A stretch of 10,177 bases of DNA. Origin: Smithellaceae bacterium (GTDB lineage Bacteria > Desulfobacterota > Syntrophia > Syntrophales > Smithellaceae). Below the pieces are notes generated by a model. The model worked only from the letters and a program-made list of their open reading frames with translations, made no database searches and had not been told where the DNA came from. A program made the translations under genes and the position numbers. Positions 1 through 6,922 of the stretch are shown in pieces; the first letter of the stretch is position 1, and every line of letters begins with the position of its first letter. The stretch is taken from contig JAQVLL010000044.1 of the NCBI GenBank assembly GCA_028704195.1, positions 1 through 10,177 of the forward strand, given 5' to 3'.

Positions 1-101
1 ACATGGACATTTCCGCGATCTCTCTGGTGCATCTGGACATGATCATGCAGGAAAAAGGCTATGGATCGATGGTTCCCTGCGCGTGGAATGTTTTGAGATG
101 A
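1..101 (+). CDS. 3' end of an unidentified protein gene (partial)
   Basis: The third forward frame is open from the left edge to a TGA at 99-101. It gives about 32 residues ending in GYGSMVPCAWNVLR. Codon choice looks like the neighbouring genes, with many G or C third positions and common codons, whereas frame 1 stops early. I do not recognise the family from this tail. The gene lies upstream of fdh1 on the same strand, separated from it by a promoter-bearing gap of 161 bp, so it is probably a separate transcription unit. Frame 2 is also open through this stretch to a TAG near 180, so the frame assignment is moderate rather than certain. Confidence 0.45.
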   Translation, partial: MDISAISLVHLDMIMQEKGYGSMVPCAWNVLR

Positions 102-130
102 AAAATATGATCAATGATTCCAATATCATT

Positions 131-146
131 TGGCCGATATTATGCT
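131..146 (+). promoter_or_regulatory. Possible sigma-54 promoter (-24/-12)
   Basis: TGGC at 131-134 and TGCT at 143-146 place GG and GC exactly 10 bases apart, the spacing required for sigma-54 -24/-12 elements. Only the core dinucleotides and a few flanking bases match; the ACG after TGGC is absent. It lies upstream of a better sigma-70 candidate, so it may be chance. Formate genes in enteric bacteria are sigma-54 dependent, which is the only contextual support. Confidence 0.25.
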
Positions 147-163
147 CAAACTGTTTTTGCGCG

Positions 164-192
164 TTGACAGGATGGGAATAGTTTTGTATGAA
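164..192 (+). promoter_or_regulatory. Sigma-70 promoter of fdh1
   Basis: A perfect -35 hexamer TTGACA (164-169) is followed after 17 bases by TATGAA (187-192, 4 of 6 to TATAAT). Transcription would start near 199, leaving a leader of about 64 bases before the ATG at 263. The 20-bp palindrome at 205-224 would then sit immediately downstream of the start. Confidence 0.6.
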
Positions 193-204
193 AACAGTTG
201 CTGA

Positions 205-224
205 ATATGCCATATATGGCATAT
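205..224. promoter_or_regulatory. Perfect 20-bp palindrome, probable operator of fdh1
   Basis: The half-site ATATGCCATA is followed directly by its exact reverse complement TATGGCATAT. The palindrome lies about 6 to 25 bases after the predicted transcription start, a classic position for a repressor. It is followed at 222-238 by two direct copies of ATGTCATT, which resemble the core of the palindrome upstream of fdh2. The regulator is unknown. In RNA this sequence could form only a short AU-rich hairpin, so a protein-binding site is more likely. Confidence 0.55.
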
Positions 225-262
225 GTCATTAATGTCATTGATGATTTACAGGAGAAACAAGT

Positions 263-2965
263 ATGAGCGACACATTTTTTTTAAACGGAAAAGAGACGCC
301 CTTTAAACCAGGTCAAATGATTCTGGATGCGGCGCGAAACGGCGGTATTGAGATTCCCACATTATGTTACCTGAAAGGTGCGGCGCCTACCGGCGCTTGC
401 CGCGTATGCTGTGTTGAAGTCAAGGGGGCACGATCACTCATGGCTTCCTGTTCGACGCCGGTGACTGCCGGAATGGAGGTTTTTACCGACACGGAATTGG
501 TCCATCGTTCCCGGAAAATGATCGTTGAGTTTATGCTGGCTTCCGGTCATCATAACTGTCTGATGTGCGAAGCAAACGGCAACTGTCGCCTGCAGGATCT
601 GGCCTATTATTATAAAATTACCAAACTGCAGTTTCCGGAAAAAGAAATCAGTGATATTTATCCGACGGAAGATGAAAATCCCTTTATCATCCGTGATTTC
701 AGCCGCTGTATTCTTTGCGGACGTTGTGTACAGGCCTGTAATGAACTGGTTGTAAACCGGGCTATTTCGCAGGGCTATCGCAGCGCGAAAAGCAAAATCG
801 TCACCGGCGGCGACCTGCCCTATCATGAAAGTGAATGCGTCTTCTGCGGACAGTGCGTGGAAGTTTGTCCGGTTGGCGCTTTAACGGAAAAGAAGGCCAA
901 AGGGTTGGGACGTCCCTGGGAAGTTACGAAAATCCGTACAACATGTCCCTATTGCGGTGTCGGATGCCAGCAGTGGCTGCATGTTAAAGACGGCAAAATT
1001 ATCAAAGTAACGGCTGTTGAGGATGCCGAACCGAACAAAGGCCGGTTGTGCGTGAAGGGTCGTTTTGCCTATGACTTCATTTACTCCGAAGACAGGCTCA
1101 AGACACCTTTGATTCGTAAAGAGGATGGCGAATTTCGCGAGGCTTCCTGGGATGAGGCACTGGATCTGGTGGCTTCCAAATTCAAGGAGATTATCAAAAA
1201 TGACGGGCCGGACGCTATTGCTGGTGTCAGTTGTGCCCGCAGCATTAACGAAGATTCCTATCAAATGCAAAAACTTTTCCGCGCGGTGATTGGTACCAAC
1301 AACATCGATCACTGCGCGCGTACCTGACACGCTCCAACAGTCGCCGGTCTGGCGACTTCATTTGGTTCAGGCGCAATGACAAATTCTTTTGGTGATTTCA
1401 TAAAAGCCAAGATGATTTTAATGGTCGGTACAAATATGAGCGAGGCGCATCCCGTTGCCTCGACCTTTGTCAAAGATGCTGTGCTTGGCGGTGCACAGCT
1501 TATTGTCATCGATCCCCGCCGCACGGATATGGTAGACTTTGCGCATCTTCACGTTCCCATCAAGGTTGGTTCAGACGTAGCCTTTATCAACGGCTTGATG
1601 AATGTGCTTATCACTGAAAATCTTTACGATAAAAAATATGTGGAGTCCTGTACGGTTGGTTTTGAAGAGATTAAAAAGAAAGTCATGGAGTATCCGCCCG
1701 AACGGGCCGCCGAAATCAGCGGTGTTTCAGTAGATACGATCAGGGAAGTAGCTCGCCGTCTGGCTTCCGTGAAACCGGCGATGCTGATGTACACTTTGGG
1801 AATCACAGAGCATACGTGCGGTGTGAACAACGTGATGAGTTGCGCCAATCTCCAGATGCTTTTGGGCAATGTCGGATTTGAATGTGGTGGCGTCAATCCT
1901 CTGCGCGGACAGAACAACGTTCAGGGCGCCTGCGATATGGGTGCACTGCCCAATGTTTTCCCCGGTTATCAGCGCGTGGACAATGCGCAAGTGAGGGAGA
2001 AGTTCATGCAAGCATGGAATGTACAGTCGCTTCCCGAAAAACCCGGTATGATGATGCCCACGATGATGAAAAATCTGACTACCGGAAAAGTCAAAGCCTT
2101 TTACGTTTTCGGCGAGAATCTTGCCAACACCGAGCCGGACATTCATCATGTTGAACATGAACTGCAATCGGCGGAGTTTCTGGTCTGTCAGGACATTTTC
2201 CCGACGGAAACAACACGATTTGCCCATGTGATCCTGCCTGCAGCGGCCTGGAGTGAAAATGACGGTACATTCAGCAGTTCAGAACGAAGGGTCAACCGCG
2301 TCCGCACCGCCAGCGTTCCGCCGGGCCAGGCGAAGCCCAACTGGTGGATCTTCAAGGAGATAGCGAAGCGGATGGGACACGAGTGGGCATCAAACAGTGC
2401 CCAGGAAATCTGGGACAATGAAATTTCCATTTTGGCGCCGTCGATGGCCGGTATTAAATATGCCCGGTTGGAAAATGACGGCATCCAGTGGCCGGCTCCC
2501 AGCGAGGACCATCCGGGTACCCCGACCTTGCACAAGGACGGGAAATTCACCTGTGGCCTGGGTGTTCTCAAAGCCATTGACTGGACGCCCCCTGCCGAGG
2601 TTCCGGACAAGGAATATCCATTTGTTCTTTCCACGGGGCGTCGTTTATACCATTACCATACAAGAACGCAGACCGGCCGATCTCAGGGTATCAATGATCT
2701 GCTCGGCGAAGAGACAGCCGACATTTCCGTACAGGATGCCATGGCAAAAGGCATAGCTGACGGAGAGATGATCCTTGTAAAATCCAGACGTGGCGAAGTT
2801 AAGGTGAAGGCGCGTGTTACCCGTCAGGTTCCGGAAGGTCTGGTCTGGATGGCTTTTCACTTCCGCGAAGCCTGTGCCAACTGGCTGACCAATCCGGTCT
2901 ATGATCCGGTGACACAGACCGCGGAGTATAAAGCCTGTGCGGTGCGGATTGACAGGCTCACATAG
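263..2965 (+). CDS. fdhA: Selenocysteine-containing formate dehydrogenase catalytic subunit, cytoplasmic NAD(P)/ferredoxin type (UGA at 1325 read as Sec)
   Basis: This is the catalytic subunit of a molybdenum or tungsten bis-pterin formate dehydrogenase, interconverting formate and CO2. One frame runs for 900 codons, interrupted only by TGA at 1325-1327. That codon is Sec355, in the context HCART-U-HSPTVAGL, which matches the U-H-x-P-[ST]-V-A active site of FdhF and FdnG. Domains in order: a NuoG-like 2Fe-2S ferredoxin domain (C35, C46, C49, C63); a His/Cys cluster motif (H96/H97, C99, C102, C108); two 4Fe-4S ferredoxin motifs (C149/152/155/159 and C192/195/198/202); the molybdopterin 4Fe-4S motif (C228/231/235/263, with K265 of the CVKG motif); the Mo-pterin domains; and a C-terminal dinucleotide-binding domain. 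There is no signal peptide, so it should be cytoplasmic. The architecture and length resemble Moorella-type FdhA. The start has an AGGAG ribosome site at 250-254, and a terminator follows directly. No diaphorase or beta-subunit gene is adjacent downstream; a partner may be encoded upstream or elsewhere. Confidence 0.93.
1325..1356 (+). promoter_or_regulatory. Sec codon and bacterial SECIS element of fdh1
   Basis: The UGA at 1325-1327 is followed 18 bases later by the loop GGTCT (1346-1350), closed by a perfect 6-bp stem, GTCGCC (1340-1345) with GGCGAC (1351-1356). The GGUCU apical loop and the 18-base distance from UGA agree with what I recall of the E. coli fdhF SECIS, the SelB binding site. 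This supports reading the UGA as selenocysteine rather than as a nonsense mutation. Confidence 0.88.
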
Positions 2966-2974
2966 GGAGAAAAG

Positions 2975-3003
2975 CATCCCGCTGCAAGTGCGGGATGTTT
3001 TTT
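2975..3003 (+). terminator. Rho-independent terminator after fdh1
   Basis: The stem CATCCCGC (2975-2982) pairs with GCGGGATG (2990-2997) around a 7-base loop and is followed by six T residues (2998-3003). It begins 10 bases after the fdh1 stop codon and separates fdh1 from the mod operon. Confidence 0.9.
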
Positions 3004-3014
3004 GTAGGATTATA

Positions 3015-3028
3015 TGTTATTTATAACA
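3015..3028. promoter_or_regulatory. Palindrome in the modA leader/promoter region
   Basis: TGTTAT (3015-3020) and ATAACA (3023-3028) are inverted around TT, within an AT-rich stretch between the fdh1 terminator and modA. The preceding base extends the left half-site to ATGTTAT. The same half-sites occur in the fdh2 palindrome (7171-7177 and 7190-7196), separated by 12 bases rather than 2. The position upstream of modA would suit a ModE-like molybdate-responsive repressor, but the match to any ModE consensus is not established here. No convincing -35/-10 pair was found in the short gap. Confidence 0.4.
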
Positions 3029-3055
3029 CAGAAAAGCATCTTCAAGGAAATTTCA

Positions 3056-3802
3056 ATGAAAAATAAGCGACTAGCCATTGCTTTAATGATGATAATTTTG
3101 ATGAGTCCCTTTTCCGTTGCTGCCCAGGAAAAAATATCCGTTGCTGTGGCGGCAAACTTCATTTCAGCCTTCAAGGAAATCGCGGCGGACTTCGAAAAGA
3201 AAACAGGCGTAAAAGCAGAGGGAACATTTTCATCGACCGGCAATCTGTACAGCCAGATTAAAAATGGCGCACCTTACGATGTGTTTTTATCCGCGGATCT
3301 TGAGAGGCCGGATATTTTACAGAAGGAAGGCTGGACGGAAGGCAGCTTCATTTATGCCCGCGGAAAAGTGATTTTATGGTCGGCAGACAAACAATTCTGC
3401 AAGGCGCCAACCTGGCATGAGGCGCTGAAAACCGGCAGGATTAAAAAAATTTCCATAGCCAATCCTCTAACAGCGCCCTACGGGACAGCGGCAAAAGCGG
3501 CGCTGATCAAATCAAAACTATGGGATAACCTGCAGGATAAAATGGTGATCGCGCAAAGCGTCGCCCAGTCCTTTCAATACGCTTCAACGGCTTCGGTGGA
3601 TGCGGGGTTTTGCGCGCTTTCCGCTTCCGTCAATCCCGAAGGACTAAAAGGCTGCTTCTATACGGTGCCGGAGGCACCGGACGTTGTCCAGGCCGCCTGC
3701 GTCGCTAAAAATGCAAAAAATAAAAAGGGTGCGGAGTTATTTGCGGGTTATCTTCTTTCCGGGCATGCCTTAAAAATCAAGCAGAAGTACGGGTATCATT
3801 AA
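3056..3802 (+). CDS. modA: Molybdate ABC transporter, periplasmic substrate-binding protein
   Basis: ModA captures molybdate (possibly also tungstate) in the periplasm and delivers it to ModB. The product is 248 residues from the chosen ATG at 3056, which has an AAGGA ribosome site at 3044-3048. An in-frame ATG at 3014 would add 14 residues ahead of the signal peptide and has no ribosome site. Residues 1-23 are a Sec signal peptide: basic MKNKR, a hydrophobic core and likely cleavage after VAA. Family hallmarks follow: VAVAANF near residues 29-35, GTFSSTGNL at 56-64, the anion-binding Ser/Thr loop, and NPLTAPYGTAA at about 136-146. Several Cys residues (for example C105, C176, C190) occur in the mature part. 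It is first in a tight modABC operon. ModA is clearly favoured over a sulfate-binding protein by the AANF and APYG motifs. Confidence 0.92.
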   Translation: MKNKRLAIALMMIILMSPFSVAAQEKISVAVAANFISAFKEIAADFEKKTGVKAEGTFSSTGNLYSQIKNGAPYDVFLSADLERPDILQKEGWTEGSFIYARGKVILWSADKQFCKAPTWHEALKTGRIKKISIANPLTAPYGTAAKAALIKSKLWDNLQDKMVIAQSVAQSFQYASTASVDAGFCALSASVNPEGLKGCFYTVPEAPDVVQAACVAKNAKNKKGAELFAGYLLSGHALKIKQKYGYH

Positions 3803-4462
3803 ATGGATTATCTCGCGCTGTACGTGACGTTAAAACTGGCACTGGTGACAACTGCTGTGTTGATGGTGCTGGCTTCACCCATTTCTTACTTTTTGGCCTA
3901 TACCCGCTTTCCGGGAAAGTCGTTTGTGGAGGCGCTGATCTATCTGCCGATGGCCCTGCCGCCGACGGTAATCGGTTTTTATCTGATCATTCTGATGGGT
4001 CCAAAAGGATGGGTTGGCTCTTTGTGGGAAAAACTCACCGGCGGATCGCTTTTGTTCACTTTTATTGGAATTGCCACTGCATCGATCATTTATTCCATTC
4101 CATTTGCCATCCAGCCGATGAAAGCCGCCTTTGCCAAAATCGACCGGCGTCTCCTGGAAAATGCCTACATCCTGGGCCTGTCGAAACGCGCGACTTTTCT
4201 GCGTGTAATCATCCCAAATTCTCTTGGCGGCATTGCCGCGGCCTCCATTCTGGTTTTTTTGCATTCCATAGGCGCGTTCGGCGTATTGCTGATGGTCGGC
4301 GGCAGCATTCCCGGGGAAACCAAGGTGGCATCCATTGCCATTTATGAAGCGGTAGAAATGATGAATTATCATGCAGCAGGTTTGATTGCATTGAGCTTCA
4401 TCCCCATCAGCTATGCCTTTTTGTTGCTGATCAACAAGCTTAGTGATGGTTCCCGCGCATGA
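3803..4462 (+). CDS. modB: Molybdate ABC transporter permease
   Basis: ModB is the inner-membrane channel subunit for molybdate import. The 219-residue product has about five hydrophobic segments (roughly 8-32, 43-65, 82-104, 139-165 and 191-211). The cytoplasmic coupling loop typical of binding-protein-dependent permeases is at residues 119-138 (ENAYILGLSKRATFLRVIIP); it contacts the ATPase. The sequence GAFGVLLMVGGSIPGETKV near 157-175 corresponds to the conserved GEFG...GGSIPG...T block of ModB, with A in place of the usual E. The start codon follows the modA stop with no gap, and its stop overlaps the modC start (ATGA at 4459-4462), so the three genes are probably translationally coupled. 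Confidence 0.93.
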   Translation: MDYLALYVTLKLALVTTAVLMVLASPISYFLAYTRFPGKSFVEALIYLPMALPPTVIGFYLIILMGPKGWVGSLWEKLTGGSLLFTFIGIATASIIYSIPFAIQPMKAAFAKIDRRLLENAYILGLSKRATFLRVIIPNSLGGIAAASILVFLHSIGAFGVLLMVGGSIPGETKVASIAIYEAVEMMNYHAAGLIALSFIPISYAFLLLINKLSDGSRA

Positions 4463-5172
4463 CCATATCCGCCTCTTTCAGAAAAAAGCTCAGGTACTTT
4501 GATGTGGACATTTCCCTTGAATGTCGAAGCGGAAAGATGATGGTGTTGATTGGTCCATCCGGCGGCGGAAAGACGACAATCATCCGCATGCTTGCCGGGC
4601 TTGAAAAACCGGACGAGGGCAGTCTGTGCTTTGGCAATGACATTTGGTTCGATTCTCTGAGGCGCATCAATGTGAAGCCTCAGAAACGCCGCTTGGGTTA
4701 TGTTTTTCAGGACTACAGCCTTTTTCCGCATCTTAATTTATTCGATAACGCGGCGTTTGCCGCTGTGGATAAGAAAGAAGTTCACGCGCTTTTTGAGCTT
4801 TTCAGGATTGACCACCTGAAAAAACGCAGACCACACATGGTGTCCGGTGGTGAGCGTCAGCGCTGCGCCATCTGCCAGGCGTTGGCCCGTCATCCCAGTC
4901 TGCTTCTGCTTGATGAGCCGTTTTCCGCGCTGGACGTGGTGACACGGCGTGGCTTGCGAGAAGAGCTCAAAAGCCTGAAGGGCCGGTTATCCTGTCCCAT
5001 TGTTTACGTGACACATGACATTAACGAGGCCCTCTTTCTGGCCGATGAAATCCTGCCGGTCGTTGACGGAAAAGCTGATCACGGCTGGATGCAAAGAACC
5101 ATCACGCGGGAACCCGGTGAAGGAACGCCGACCAAAGGTGCGCGCGAACCGCGCTTGTCGCTGGTGTATTAG
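4459..5172 (+). CDS. modC: Molybdate ABC transporter ATPase, short form without a TOBE domain
   Basis: ModC hydrolyses ATP on the cytoplasmic face to drive import through ModB. The 237-residue product contains a Walker A GPSGGGKTT (32-40), Q-loop Q84, ABC signature VSGGERQR (128-135), Walker B LLLLDEP (148-154), D-loop SALD (156-159) and H-loop H186. E. coli ModC is about 350 residues and carries a C-terminal molybdate-binding TOBE/Mop region. Here the protein stops about 50 residues after the H-loop, in a polar tail (EPGEGTPTKGAREP), so the usual molybdate-sensing domain is absent. The frame is intact and reaches a normal stop, and no TOBE-coding sequence was noticed after it. Short ModC forms are known in other bacteria, so this is likely functional. 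The start overlaps modB by four bases. Confidence 0.88.
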   Translation: MTISASFRKKLRYFDVDISLECRSGKMMVLIGPSGGGKTTIIRMLAGLEKPDEGSLCFGNDIWFDSLRRINVKPQKRRLGYVFQDYSLFPHLNLFDNAAFAAVDKKEVHALFELFRIDHLKKRRPHMVSGGERQRCAICQALARHPSLLLLDEPFSALDVVTRRGLREELKSLKGRLSCPIVYVTHDINEALFLADEILPVVDGKADHGWMQRTITREPGEGTPTKGAREPRLSLVY

Positions 5173-5268
5173 TGGAAAGTTGCACTGAGAAAGCCTGCAA
5201 TCCCGGTGAATCGGGGCAAACAAAGATAGCGTTTTGATTCAGAAGACAGATAAGGAGCAAGATTATCA

Positions 5269-5850
5269 ATGAACATCTGTACCTATTCTTATGAAGAGTA
5301 TATTCATCTGGTGAAGTCTTTCCACGGCACTCTCGCGCCGGGCCTTCTGATCGGCGGTTTTATGGTTGATCTGGCCATGAAGCATCTGCCGGAAGGAGAA
5401 TTATTTGATGCGGTCTGCGAAACCGCGGTATGCCTGCCGGATGCTGTCCAGATTCTGACGCCCTGCACGATCGGCAACGGCTGGCTCTCTGTTGTGCCTT
5501 TTGGAAAATTTGCCATAACGCTTTACGAAAAATATGGCGGGAGGGGCGTGCGGGTTTATCTCGATACCGGTAAACTCAACCAGTGGCCGGAAATCCACGA
5601 CTGGTACCTCAAGAAAAAGAAAAAAAAGGATCAGGATTCCAGTTTGCTTTTGGCGCAAATCAAGGAAGCGGGACATGGACTGTTTGGCATCCAGCGCGTT
5701 CAGGTGGATCCCGCAAAGGTTCGCCGCAAGAAAATGGGTCCGGTCGCCGTCTGCCCCGATTGCCATGAAGCTTATCCCACCCGAGATGGTGAAAAGTGCC
5801 GGAGCTGCCAGGGCGGTAGTCCTTTTACAGAAGTCAAGGTGATTCACTGA
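5269..5850 (+). CDS. FmdE-family protein with C-terminal zinc finger
   Basis: This 193-residue protein matches the FmdE family (formylmethanofuran dehydrogenase subunit E-like), whose members associate with molybdo- or tungstoenzymes in anaerobes; its precise role in bacteria is not settled. Family features are the N-terminal FHGTLAPGLLIGG block (18-30) and a central region with C50, C55, LPDAVQ (56-61) and TPCTIGNG (64-71). A lysine tract (115-120) links this to a C-terminal two-CxxC zinc-ribbon, CPDC (162-165) and CRSC (177-180). The start has AAGGAG at 5252-5257. It lies 96 bp after modC and just before the DUF364 gene, suggesting a metal-handling or molybdoenzyme-related job in the same operon. 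The run AAAAAAAAGG (5620-5629) encoding part of the lysine tract is a potential slippage site. Confidence 0.82.
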   Translation: MNICTYSYEEYIHLVKSFHGTLAPGLLIGGFMVDLAMKHLPEGELFDAVCETAVCLPDAVQILTPCTIGNGWLSVVPFGKFAITLYEKYGGRGVRVYLDTGKLNQWPEIHDWYLKKKKKKDQDSSLLLAQIKEAGHGLFGIQRVQVDPAKVRRKKMGPVAVCPDCHEAYPTRDGEKCRSCQGGSPFTEVKVIH

Positions 5851-5874
5851 TGCCGGAGGAATTTTAAGAAAAAC

Positions 5875-6663
5875 ATGTTCAAGTCAGGCACAATCTTAAA
5901 TCGACTTTACGAGTCGCTAGCGCAGACCGCGAAAGACCGGCGGATTGAGGATTTGCGCGTGGGATTAAGTTACGTGGGCGTCAAACTGGATAACAGCGCC
6001 GCGGGTATAGCCGCTGTGCTGCCCGACAGATTGTCCCGGAGTTGCACGGTTTTGAAGGAAGCCGGGACGTATGCGGGGGCAAACGCGGCGGATATCCTGG
6101 GCTATCTTGTTCACGCTCCGAACAGTCTGCATCGCGCCATTGGCATGGCCGTGGCCAATGCCCTGATTGAAGCGTCTCTTGATCAGGCCGAGGACCGGGA
6201 AGCCACCACATATTTTAATCTTCAACCGGGTGAGAAAGTGGCTATGGTCGGTCTTTTTGCCCCGCTGGTCAAGCGCATTGAAGCAACGGGCGCGATTCTG
6301 ACGGTGATCGAGAAAAACCCTGAACGTCTGGAAATCCTATCGCCGGACGACAGGCAAAAGACACTCAAGGAATGTGATATCGCGATCATTACCGCTACGA
6401 CGCTTTTGAATCAGACATTTGAGGAAATGATGAACCTGCTTGGTTCACCACGCCTGGTCGCACTAATGGGTCCATCCACTCCGCTTATGCCTGAGATTTT
6501 TCACGATACGTGCATTACTCATCTGGGGGGAGCCGTTGTCAAAGATTCGGCGCGGGTTTTGCAAATTGTTTCAGAAGGAGGTGGTACGCCCGCGCTGAGG
6601 CCGTATCTTCATTTTATTAATCTGATATTCAATCGATCAATCGGTAAAAATCCGGATACATAA
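5875..6663 (+). CDS. DUF4213/DUF364 protein, putative metal-chelation family
   Basis: This 262-residue soluble protein has the two-part layout of the DUF4213 (N-terminal, about 1-90) and DUF364 (about 108-245) family, described as putative heavy-metal chelators. DUF364 signs are QPGEKVAMVGLFAP (117-130), a Rossmann-like strand and loop, then VIEKNPERL (144-152), CDIAIITATTLLN (167-179), ALMGPSTPLMPEIF (196-209) and the glycine-rich SEGGGTPALRPY (233-244). No signal peptide or membrane segment is seen. Genes of this family often sit near transition-metal or molybdate transport genes, which fits its place after modABC and the FmdE-like gene. The ribosome site GGAGGA (5855-5860) is 14 bases before the ATG, longer than usual, but no better in-frame start exists. 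A terminator follows. Confidence 0.82.
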   Translation: MFKSGTILNRLYESLAQTAKDRRIEDLRVGLSYVGVKLDNSAAGIAAVLPDRLSRSCTVLKEAGTYAGANAADILGYLVHAPNSLHRAIGMAVANALIEASLDQAEDREATTYFNLQPGEKVAMVGLFAPLVKRIEATGAILTVIEKNPERLEILSPDDRQKTLKECDIAIITATTLLNQTFEEMMNLLGSPRLVALMGPSTPLMPEIFHDTCITHLGGAVVKDSARVLQIVSEGGGTPALRPYLHFINLIFNRSIGKNPDT

Positions 6664-6688
6664 AAAATGAATGAATGCAATATACTGC

Positions 6689-6722
6689 AAAAAAAAGGCG
6701 GATCGAAACCGATCCGCCTTTT
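6689..6722. terminator. Bidirectional rho-independent terminator
   Basis: A perfect 9-bp stem, GGCGGATCG (6697-6705) with CGATCCGCC (6710-6718), encloses the loop AAAC. On the + strand it is followed by only four T residues (6719-6722). On the minus strand it is followed by eight (complement of 6689-6696). It ends the DUF364 transcript, and it would be a stronger terminator for a transcript coming from the right. Confidence 0.9.
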
Positions 6723-6920
6723 CTGAAAGGTTTAAATTTTTGTTAACTCCTGCAACCGTTGCCAACGGCTCTTTAGTTGCGATCAGTGTGATTCCGTTTT
6801 TTCAGATCGCGCCCGGAGAAGTTTTGCCATCGGTGACGGCCCCGTTCCGTTGCTGATCATCCTTACTCAGTATATACAACCACCTTCAGGTGGTCTGTCA
6901 GACAACCGGTTCGTGTTTTT
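6690..6920 (-). ncRNA. Candidate structured small RNA on the minus strand
   Basis: This part of the 752-bp gap contains a GC-richer block in AT-rich surroundings with several hairpins. Read on the minus strand the order is: ACCACC-TGAA-GGTGGT (6894-6879), GCCGTC-ACC-GATGGC (6840-6826), GCGATC with GATCGC (6810-6805 and 6784-6779), CCGTT-GGC-AACGG (6768-6756), and the terminator stem followed by eight U. A weak minus-strand promoter is possible (TTGCTT, 16 bases, TATGCT, reading leftward from about 6950 to 6923). No conserved RNA family was recognised. The strand choice rests mainly on the strong U-tract. Alternatives are a dispersed intergenic repeat or the decayed end of a gene. Confidence 0.35.
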
Positions 6921-6922
6921 TT

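Noticed and set aside
113..130. AATGAT-TCCAAT-ATCATT hairpin as terminator of the upstream gene
   Set aside because: The 6-bp AT-rich stem is followed by TGGCC, not a T-run, so termination is unlikely.
1325..1327. TGA as a nonsense mutation making fdh1 a pseudogene
   Set aside because: The TGA lies exactly at the catalytic Sec position and has a SECIS hairpin; fdh2 has the same arrangement.
1376..2965. Separate 529-codon gene starting at ATG 1376
   Set aside because: It is the same frame as the ORF ending at 1327, and the intervening codons encode the conserved HSPTVAGL segment after Sec. It is the second part of one selenoprotein.
3014..3055. Upstream ATG as the modA start
   Set aside because: It would place 14 residues before a good signal peptide and lacks a ribosome site; ATG 3056 has AAGGA at suitable spacing.
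5173..5268. Riboswitch between modC and the FmdE-like gene
   Set aside because: Only short pairings were found (CCCG with CGGG around 5202-5216, and TTGCA with TGCAA), and no conserved riboswitch core was recognised.
6671..6856. 61-codon plus-strand open frame
   Set aside because: It runs through the terminator stem at 6697-6718, has no good ribosome site and no recognisable protein features.
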